64,000 bases of DNA from Mauremys mutica (Eukaryota; Chordata; Testudines; Geoemydidae): positions 269,682,045 to 269,746,044 of the forward strand of contig NC_059072.1 in NCBI RefSeq assembly GCF_020497125.1, given 5' to 3'. Positions 57,351 through 64,000 of this stretch are shown here, piece after piece; position 1 is the stretch's first letter; every line of letters begins with the position of its first letter. The position numbers were made by a program, and so were the translations under genes. The notes beneath the pieces are model-generated. The model ran no database searches, was not told the origin of the DNA, and worked only from the letters and a program-made list of their open reading frames with translations.

Positions 57351-57690
57351 CACGTAGGAATATAAGAAATGTCCTAACTTTTCCAGGTCAGTGGTCCATC
57401 TAGCACAGTACCCTGTCTTCAGTAGTATTAGATGCTTCAGAGAAAGGTGTAAAAAAACAACCTCATGATGGAAAATTATCTGCCTATAGGGTAGGTTTCT
57501 TCCTAACATCATTAGTTAGTTCATTCTTGTCTCATGCCCAGAAGCAGGAGGGTTTGTACCTCAGATCCATATTTATACTATGTTTTCTAACTGTGAGAAG
57601 AAAGGCCCTGTCAAAAAGCCTCACCATCCTGGTCGCCTGTGGGTAGCATTTTGCAGTTCCTTTTTCTCTTTTCTAACCCATGATCACCAA
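57351..57690 (-). mobile_element. Old CR1 LINE 3' fragment, antisense
   Basis: GAATATAAGAAATGTCCTAA, CAGTGGTCCATCTAGCACAG, TACCCTGTCTTCAGTAGTAT and ATTAGATGCTTCAGAGAAAG, then GTAGGTTTCTTCCTAACATC. This is the reversed 3' UTR of the AAGAACATAAG-ended CR1 group, in a variant with an extended UTR. No coding part is recognisable. Confidence 0.75.
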
Positions 57691-57864
57691 AATTCATCAT
57701 AGAGTAATACGGAAGGTACTTCTCACTGTTCTTTTACCTGCTAGAATTTTAGCTGAGCCCCCAATGTCTCATCACATTCTTAATCAGAGACTCACAGAAT
57801 TGTAGGGCTGGAAGGGTCATCTAGGCCAGACCCTGGCGCTGAGGTAGGACCAAGTATACTAGAT

Positions 57865-59179
57865 CGGGGTAGTCAATAGGCAGACCGCGAGCCAAATCCG
57901 GACTGCCAGACGCTTTTCAATGGACTGCGGAAGCAGAAGCTGAGCCAAGCTTTGAGCCGTGCCCACTCACCAACGCAGGGACCTTCCAGCAGGGGCAGGT
58001 GGCTGAGCCAGACTGCAGGGCACAGTCTTATCCCACAGTGGCTGCTTGTGCAGGGATGGGGGCGGGGCTGAGCAGTGACATTTCGGGGGAGGACATCTCC
58101 ACACACACCCTGTGGGCAGCCTAATGTGTCTCCACTATGCCTTGCTCCCCCCAATCAGGGAGCGACGGGGTGTCACTTGCTCACTCTGCAGCCCAATCAG
58201 AGCGTAGTGCTGTAGGAGCCCTAATTCAAATTCTTCTCTACTTTCCATGGAGATGGTAGGGCCAGCTGGGCCATGGACTCGCAATTCATGGGCCCTGGGC
58301 AACCTGGCTGGCAAGTATCTGAAATGGTCCTGCAGCATCCCCTCGTGCCGGGGCACTGAGTGCGGCACCCGCCCCAGCCTCGTGCCCCCTGCCCCCGAGT
58401 GGTCCCCAGAGCCTCTCATCCCAGCCTCCTGTCCTTGGGGCCAGTGCCCAGAGCCCTCTCCACACACCCCCAAACAGCCTCTTTTCCTCCCCAATCCACC
58501 TGCAGTCACCTGATTCTGTCACATCTCAGCCTCCCCCCATCTCTCCAGGGCTGCTATCTGGAGTCTCCTTGGTCCATCCCACTATCCAGAGCCTCCTTCC
58601 TTCCCCTTTGCTATCCCAGCACCCAAAGGGACACCATTAGCTGGATCATATCCAGTAGCTTCACCTCCTTGCTCTGAGCTCAAAAGTACTCTCTCACACA
58701 CCCTGCATTGGAGGAATTTTCAGGGGGCGAGCAGCAACATTTTCAGTTTAGGGAAATATGGTCACCCTACTCTCTGGGCAGGGAGCTGGCAGGTGATTGG
58801 GAAATTTGTGTGTTGGGGGGTGTCAATTGGGAGGTTATATGCCTACAATCATTTGATTTGACAAAAACAAAGTTATTATTCAAATCATTCAAAACTTAAA
58901 AACAATTGTCTGAAAGTGTTTTAATGCTAATATTTGCATCTATTTGACATTTTATCTACATACTATCTCACAGTCTCAGATTTATTACATCTTTCTTGGA
59001 GGTTATTTTCAGGTTATACAGTGGTTTGATTTTATTTTTCATTTAATGCATTACTGCATTGTGTGTGTCTGTTGAACAGGGGCACTTGTGGTGTGAACAA
59101 TGTTTCTCTGGAGTCTGGACCTTGACTATATCTTGACCAAGAAATTCAGACCTTGACAAAACATAATTGACTACCCCTG
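57865..59179. mobile_element. hAT non-autonomous element, 1.3 kb, inside CR1
   Basis: Left end CGGGGTAGTCAATAGGCAGA and right end ATAATTGACTACCCCTG are inverted repeats (GGGGTAGTCAAT). The right arm has GGACCTTGACTATATCTTGA and CAGACCTTGACAAAACATAA, a hAT-type subterminal style. CR1 lies directly on both sides. The 8-bp flanks (TACTAGAT and ACCTAGAC) match only in part, so the duplication is decayed or the edge is off by a base. The interior has a GC-rich left half and AT-rich right half. Frames up to 124 codons show no transposase motif. Confidence 0.8.
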
Positions 59180-60044
59180 ACCTAGACCATCTCTGACGTG
59201 TTTGTCAAAGCTCCAGTGATGGGGATTCCCAAACCTCCCTTGGAAACCTTTTCTAAAACTTAACTACGCTTAAAGTTAGAAAGGTTTTCCTAATGTCCAA
59301 ACTAAATTTCCTTTTCTGCAGATTAAGCCCTTTATCTCTTGTCCTATTTTTGGAAGACATACAGAACAATTGATCAATGTCCTTTTTATAACTACCTTTA
59401 ACATATTTGAAGACTGTTACCAGGTTCCCTCATAGACTTTTTTTTTTTTCAAGACTAAACATACCCAAGTTTTTTTAACCCTTCCTTGTAGGTCAGATTT
59501 TCTTAACCTTTTATCATCTTTGTAGCTTTGTCCTCTGGACTCTCTCCAATGTGTCCACATCTTTCCTAAAGCGTGGCAACCGGAATTGGACACAATACAC
59601 TAACTGAGGCCTCACGAGTGCCAAGTAGACTGGGCATTGCCATGTTTTACATTTGACATGCCTGTTAATACACCTGTGACAGAATGCATCCCTATTGTAA
59701 TAATCTTTGTATAAAGTATGCCTTGTAAGGTATCACTCAGTATTGTCCAGGTAAAATGTGTGGCAAAATTTTATGTAAAGTTGTAATATTTCCCTGTATG
59801 GTGTTAACTCATGTTCCAAACCACAGCTTTGCCCAAATTGAGGTTGGCGAACAGATCTGTCCTAAACAAAGGAATGTGTGCTCTGCTTAATTTGCATTTA
59901 AGCAGTAAACAGAGTCATCAAACAGGAAGGGGAAAAAAGGGAGCACAAAAAGGTGAGGAAAAGCCAGCAGGGAACATCCTTTCACATAGACTCTTTGTAT
60001 CCTGGTGCCCAGCTAGAAATATTTTTCAAGAGAGGGACTAAAAC

Positions 60045-60052
60045 TATAAAAA
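60045..60052 (+). promoter_or_regulatory. Candidate TATA box of the LTR
   Basis: CTATAAAAAGG lies in the first third of the LTR, in the place expected for an LTR promoter. Promoter activity is inferred only. A possible polyA site lies after the SINE at about 60535, where GAATACA may be a decayed AATAAA. Confidence 0.45.
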
Positions 60053-60312
60053 GGAGGGAGAAGCAGTCGGCACCCCCCCCCTCCTCCTGCCCATCACATT
60101 CTCTGCACATGAAGCAACAAAGGAAGCATTTGTTGGACTTGGGGGAAAGGGGTGCTGACCTAAGAAGTTCAGTAAGTAAGACTGCTGAAAGCATGTGGTG
60201 AGAAAACTTTGCTTTGAATGTAACGGTTTGTTAAATTAGGCATCAGTATCATTTTCATCTTTATTTTTCTTGTAACCATGTCTGATTTTTATGATTTGTT
60301 GCTTGTACTTTA

Positions 60313-60507
60313 GGGCGGAGGGATAGCTCAGTGTTTTGAGCATTAGCCTGCTAAACCCAGGGTTGTGAGTTCAATCGTTGAGGAGGCCACTTAGGGATCT
60401 GAGACAAAATCAGTACTTTGTCCTGCTAGTGAAGGCAGGGGGCTGGACTCCATGACCTTTCAGGGTCCTTTCCAGCTCTATGAGATAGGTATATCTCCAT
60501 ATATATA
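60313..60507 (+). mobile_element. Tortoise-type (Cry) tRNA-derived SINE, sense
   Basis: Starts GGGCGGAGGGATAGCTCAGT (box A at about 60323-60333) and has GAGTTCAATCGTTGAGG (box B at about 60367-60378). It continues with CCACTTAGGGATCTGAGACA, AAAATCAGTACTTTGTCCTG and the CR1-like tail GGGGGCTGGACTCCATGACC, and ends in an AT-rich TATATCTCCATATATATA. It is inserted in the LTR, so it is younger. TACTT-type sequence on both sides may be the target duplication. Confidence 0.92.
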
Positions 60508-60828
60508 CTTACTTAAAATCTCTCTCTTTGTCTTGAATACATTTGTTTTGCTGCTTTATCTAATCAAGTGTGTTTAAATTGAAGTGTCTGGGAAACTCCA
60601 TTTGGGGAGACAAGTGGTGTGCATATTATTCCTTTAAAAATAATGGACCTAATATAGCTTGTATTGTCCAGGAGACATCAGAGTACATGACATATTTCGG
60701 GGGGGAAATCGAAGACTGGGTGCATGTTGGGATCACTCTGCCATATAAGCAAGGCTAGTGAGAGCCAGAGTGTAATCCAAGTGTGGCTGGCAGGCTGTAG
60801 TTACACCAGACACTCATGGTGTGGCTTG

Positions 60829-61133
60829 TAGGGCCGGCTTTAGGCCAATTCCCCCGATTCCTCCAAATTGGGCCCCATGTCCACGCCTAAGAGAGCCCCG
60901 TGCCCTAAAGAAGAGCACCTAACTTTTTCATTTTTACTCACCCGGCGGCGGTCCAGATCTTTGGTGGCATTTTGGCAGCGGGTCCTTCACTCACTCCAAG
61001 TCTTTGGCGGCGGGTCCTTCAGTGCCACAGAAGACCCAGAGCGAGTGAAGGACCCAGCGCCGAAGTGCCATCAAAGATCCAGATCGGGGTCGGGTATTCG
61101 AATCAGGCCCTGCAGTTCCTAAAGCCGGCCCTG
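60829..61133. mobile_element. hAT element with exact 8-bp target duplication, inside the LTR
   Basis: Left end TAGGGCCGGCTTTAGG and right end CCTAAAGCCGGCCCTG give a 15-bp perfect inverted repeat (AGGGCCGGCTTTAGG). GTGGCTTG is repeated at 60821-60828 and 61134-61141. 305 bp, no transposase. The interior has facing GGCGGCGGGTCCTTCA and CGAGTGAAGGACCCAGCGCC motifs. Well-preserved ends suggest it is younger than the LTR. Confidence 0.95.
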
Positions 61134-61805
61134 GTGGCTTGCATGCTGAAAGGCTGTTTGTGAGCGGCCCAGGTGGGAAATACTTCAGCAAGGCATTGTA
61201 AGGCACCAAGGTCGTAGGGCAGTGGTGACACAGGTGCTCATTAGTCTGGATTGTACCCTGGTATGTCACAGCACCCCAGAATGATGTTAGTGGGTTTTTT
61301 TTGCAACTGCACCACATTGTTGGCTGACAGTCAATATGTGATCCACTAAGACCTGAGATACTTTACAGAAGTATTACTGCCTAGCCAGTTAGTCCCGATT
61401 TTGTATTTGTGTATTTATCATTTCCTTCATAAGTGTAGTACTGTGCACTTGTCTTTATTGAATTTCATCTTGTTGATTTCAGACAAATTCTCTGATTAGT
61501 CAAGGTCATTTTGAATTCTAATCCTGTCCTCCAGAGTGCTTTCAATCCTCCCCCTTCCCCCACTGCAGCTTAGTGTCATCCAAAAATTTTATGAACATAC
61601 TCTCCACTCCATTATCCAGACATTAATGAAAATATTGAATAGTACCAGACCCAGCAGAGACCCTTGCAGGACACCACTGGATACATCCTTTCAGTTTGAC
61701 AGAGAACCATTGATAACTGCTTTTTTAATATGGTATTTCAATCAGTTATGCACCCACTTTAAAGCAATTTTATCTAGACCAAATTTCCCTAGTTTCTTCA
61801 GGATC

Positions 61806-62538
61806 AACAGTTAGTTCACATAGTGCCAGATTTAAGTCTCACTTATCCTGCTGTCTGAAGTCAATGTGGATTTATACCAGGGTAACTAAGACAGAATTTC
61901 ATCCTATGGCATGATAAAAAATTGTACAAAATTTATTCAAAGGGTTAAATAATAATGTACTAGTTAGATGATACACTGAAATGTTGTGCATGGGACCTTA
62001 GTGTCATGTTATATTGGACTGTAGATTTGACAGAGTTAAGGTATATCTGGACAACTTATTAACATTTTTATTTTTTCTCTGCCTCAAGAGAAGAAATCCT
62101 TTACTATGTGGCTAAGTCTTCCCAACATTTCTAATAGATTATTTTTAGTAATATATTCAGCATTATTAAAATTGTTAATCTGTCTCACAGATAGCAGAGG
62201 ATGTATAAACTAGGGTTTTAATAATGATTAGATAACATTACTGTCCACGCTAAAACTAAGGGGAAAATGCTGACTAACACTGTATTAGTCAAGACATTTT
62301 CTAACATGGGGGGGGGAACTGTGATATTATTGACATGAACTGTCACTGTATAGATCATTGTTGCAACCAAGGTCCTATAGTTGCACCAAATCTTGTACAA
62401 AGGAGTTCAAGTAAGGTATCTACAGAAAGGCTGTAATTTGCTGGTTATGATTAAGCTGTCTATATGTGTGTATCATTTTTGTATTTGAAGTTATGAATAT
62501 TGGCTAGGTACTTGTATCTCAATGTGTTTGATTCTTAG
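61806..62538. other. Unique AT-rich DNA with a foldback remnant
   Basis: About 61825-61910 (GCCAGATTTAAGTCTCACTT, then ATTTATACCAGGGTAACTAA) is a worn copy of the palindromic type seen at 33-142. No gene seen. Confidence 0.45.
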
Positions 62539-63092
62539 TGTGGCAAATTGCCAGCACTATTATGATGGGTCTTGCACTTTCTCTTCTTTTGGGGGGGGGT
62601 TGAGGGCACCATTTCTTGCCCCTAAATTGAATATTAATTGCCCCACTAGTGTCCTAGAGGAGGGGAGTGGAGAGGGAGGGACCTGGGCCAGCCCTCTACT
62701 CCAGGTCCCAGCCAAGGGGCCCTGAGGATAGTGGTGAACCACTTGAACTGACGGTTCCTTCCCCTGGGCTACTTCCCTCTCCTGCCCTTCAGCTTGTGGG
62801 GGGCTTCCTGCCCTCCCTCTGCACAAGGTGCAGGTGCCCCTTACCTAGGTCTAGGACTTCTTAGCCCACCGCAGCACTTCTCCAAACTGTTCTCTGCTCC
62901 AACACCAATCCTTTCTGCTCCTACTCCCACACTGTCTGATTGAAGCAGGGGGGTTTTATCATGTGACTGACTGCAAGTGCTCTAATTGGCTTCAGGTGCT
63001 CTAGTTAATCTATAGCAAACTTTCTTCCCCTTACAGGGAATAAGGCTCCCTTCTAACCCTCTCCTGCTGCCCTCTGGCCATACTGTATCACA
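62539..63092 (+). repeat. Solo LTR-like repeat, 554 bp
   Basis: Starts TGTGGCAAATTGCC and ends GGCCATACTGTATCACA, so it has TG...CA ends. Flanks are TTAG (62535-62538) and GTAG (63093-63096), 3 of 4 matching. The interior is CT- and G-rich without ORF support (88- and 65-codon frames only). Similar CT-rich text with CCCAGCCAAGGGGCCCTGAG is typical of dispersed turtle LTRs. Internal genes are absent. Confidence 0.55.
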
Positions 63093-63369
63093 GTAGCCTC
63101 AGTGAAGCATTTGGTCAGCTTCTTCAGAAAGGACTACTCTCAGTAAGTGCCCAACCAAGAAACACTTAACTGACAATGAACTTTGGGAGAAGCCAATCCA
63201 CATCTGAGCTTTCCTGAGAACGTTCAAACTAACATGTAAACAATGGCGTTGGCCTGCAAAAAGCTGAATCATTCATGGACATGTGACTTGCCCAGGTGGC
63301 TACAAACTCCATTTTGTTGCTGTCACTCTGCAGAGAAAACAAAGGGGTTTCTGCCCACAAGAGAGAGAA

Positions 63370-63376
63370 TATAAAA
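63370..63376 (+). promoter_or_regulatory. Candidate LTR TATA box
   Basis: GAATATAAAAGGCC, a good match to a vertebrate TATA box. Transcription would start about 25-30 nt on. Confidence 0.5.
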
Positions 63377-63470
63377 GGCCCTGAAAGCCTCTCCATTTTG
63401 TCTTCAGATGGCTCAAGAGGTGGTCTCTCCACCCCAAAGAAATGCCTGAAAGAAACTGGGACAAAGAACT

Positions 63471-63480
63471 GTAAGTACAG
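63471..63480 (+). promoter_or_regulatory. Candidate 5' splice donor in the LTR-like repeat
   Basis: GAACT|GTAAGTACAG, a strong donor consensus, about 100 bp after the TATA box, as in LTRs that use a spliced leader. Unproved. Confidence 0.35.
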
Positions 63481-63728
63481 GTGTGTGAGTGATTGCTAGA
63501 CCCAGGTCATAAACCACAACACTGGTCTGAAAAGGATTGGGCCTAGACTAGGAAGGAGTCTAGTCTGTGAAAGAAGCTTATTGGAACATCTGAGTATGAG
63601 ATTTACTTGAATTAAGTTTCATACTGTATTAGGCTTAGACTTGCATGTTTTTGTTTTATTTTGCTTGGTAACTTACTTTGTTCTGTCTGTTATTACTTGG
63701 AACCACTTAAATCCTACTTTTTATATTT

Positions 63729-63734
63729 AATAAA
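63729..63734 (+). promoter_or_regulatory. Candidate LTR polyA signal
   Basis: TTTAATAAAATCAC: a canonical AATAAA about 355 nt after the TATA box. Confidence 0.5.
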
Positions 63735-64000
63735 ATCACTTTTGCTTATAATTGAACCCAGAGTTAGTGACTAATACCCAGGGGAGCAAAGAGCTGTGCA
63801 TTTCTCTTGATCAGTGTTATAGAGGGTGGACAATTTATGAGTTTACCCCGTATAAGCTTTATAAAGAGTGAAACGGATTTATGTGGGGTTTAGATCCCAT
63901 TGGGAAGTGGGTATCTGAGTGCTAGAGATAGGAGCATTTCTTAAGCTGTTTTCAGTTAATTCTGCAGCTTTGGGGTGCGTGGTTCAGACCCTGAATCTGT

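Larger units (their letters stand above)
59675..61270 (+). mobile_element. Solo LTR-like element inside CR1, carrying two later insertions
   Basis: Starts TGTGACAGAATGCATC and ends GGTATGTCACA, so the ends are TGTGACA...TGTCACA. It lies between CR1 pieces. ACACC precedes and GCACC follows, a 5-bp duplication with one mismatch. Removing it gives continuous CR1 (AATACACCCCAGAATGATG). TATAAAAA is at 60045-60052. Without the Cry SINE and the 305-bp hAT the LTR is about 1.1 kb. No internal gag/pol is present, so it is a solo LTR or LTR-only element; class (gypsy or ERV) is unknown. Confidence 0.75.
57785..61805 (-). mobile_element. CR1 LINE, antisense, split by a hAT and an LTR
   Basis: Three collinear CR1 pieces: 57785-57864 (3' end, ACAGAATTGTAGGGCTGGAA), 59180-59674 (GACCATCTCTGACGTGTTTG to CATGCCTGTTAATACACC) and 61271-61805 (CCAGAATGATGTTAGTGGGT to the end, including ATTGAATTTCATCTTGTTGA and AGACCCTTGCAGGACACCAC). 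Together they give about 1.1 kb of the same CR1 group as 12419-12938. RT codons are too decayed for a frame. The copy must predate both elements inserted in it. Confidence 0.9.
63093..64000 (+). repeat. LTR-like repeat running off the window
   Basis: TATAAAA at 63370-63376 lies about 360 bp before AATAAA at 63729-63734, with CATTTTGTCTTCAG just after the TATA. GTTTTATTTTGCTTGGTAAC, GTTCTGTCTGTTATTACTTG and CTTTTGCTTATAATTGAACC lead to ACCCAGGGGAGCAAAGAGCT, GATCCCATTGGGAAGTGGGT and TTCAGACCCTGAATCTGT at the window end. This composition is like the antisense LTR at 39186-40420. The left edge next to the previous LTR is uncertain and the right edge is cut. Confidence 0.6.

Noticed and set aside
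57873..58677. Frames of 78-124 codons suggesting a transposase in the 1.3-kb hAT
   Set aside because: No hAT transposase motif such as the C-terminal dimerisation block; frames overlap on both strands in a GC-rich half.
60313..60400. A functional tRNA gene
   Set aside because: Box A and B-like motifs belong to the SINE head; no cloverleaf with an acceptor stem is evident.
1..64000. Bacterial or phage genes, operons, CRISPR arrays
   Set aside because: No coding density, ribosome-binding pattern or repeat-spacer array; repeat content is vertebrate.

Overview
This is a nuclear genomic window from a vertebrate, most likely a turtle (Cryptodira). The evidence is the repeat content. There are many copies of CR1 LINEs, two copies of a tRNA-derived SINE of the tortoise/Cry type whose tail resembles a CR1 3' end, many short hAT-type DNA elements with 8-bp target duplications, MIR-like SINEs, LTR fragments, a DIRS-type retroelement and a Penelope-type fragment. 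Nothing is prokaryotic: there are no operons or dense coding, and open frames are short. I could not recognise any host protein-coding exon, tRNA or rRNA, so the window reads as intergenic or intronic DNA built from layers of transposon insertions. Family assignments come from remembered family features and visible motifs; no database search was run.

Layout. 1-8.6 kb: unique AT-rich DNA with foldback repeats, two MIR-like SINEs, a 741-bp GC-rich DNA element (5578-6318) and a (TA)n tract. 8.65-13.5 kb: three antisense CR1 pieces, one carrying a reverse transcriptase (RT) remnant and one interrupted by a hAT fragment, then a GC-rich repeat. 14.0-14.8 kb: a Penelope-like endonuclease remnant. 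16.45-20.05 kb: the longest CR1, antisense, with ORF1 esterase, endonuclease and RT remnants, split by a 335-bp palindromic hAT element. 20-32 kb: LTR-like pieces, small CR1 fragments, a four-copy minisatellite and long unique stretches. 32.5-36.1 kb: a decayed DIRS-like element on the minus strand (gag-like region plus RT), itself hit by a 274-bp DNA element. 38-46 kb: two opposite copies of one hAT family, a Cry SINE, an antisense LTR, a G-rich minisatellite and further hAT and LTR pieces. 48.2-49.1 kb: the best-preserved CR1 3' end. 53.7-55.8 kb: an older sense CR1. 55.95-56.73 kb: two hAT elements with target duplications. 57.8-61.8 kb: a three-layer nest (CR1 > hAT and LTR; LTR > Cry SINE and a second hAT). 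62.5-64 kb: two LTRs, the last running off the window.

How the parts relate. None of the transposon proteins looks functional: each RT or endonuclease carries stops, frameshifts, deletions or lost catalytic residues. What the window records best is relative insertion order, which can be read from target duplications and from host elements that resume after an insertion. I did not find a convincing new biological system. The most useful leads are the DIRS and Penelope remnants, the nested locus at 57.8-61.8 kb, and an unassigned decayed ORF near 29 kb.
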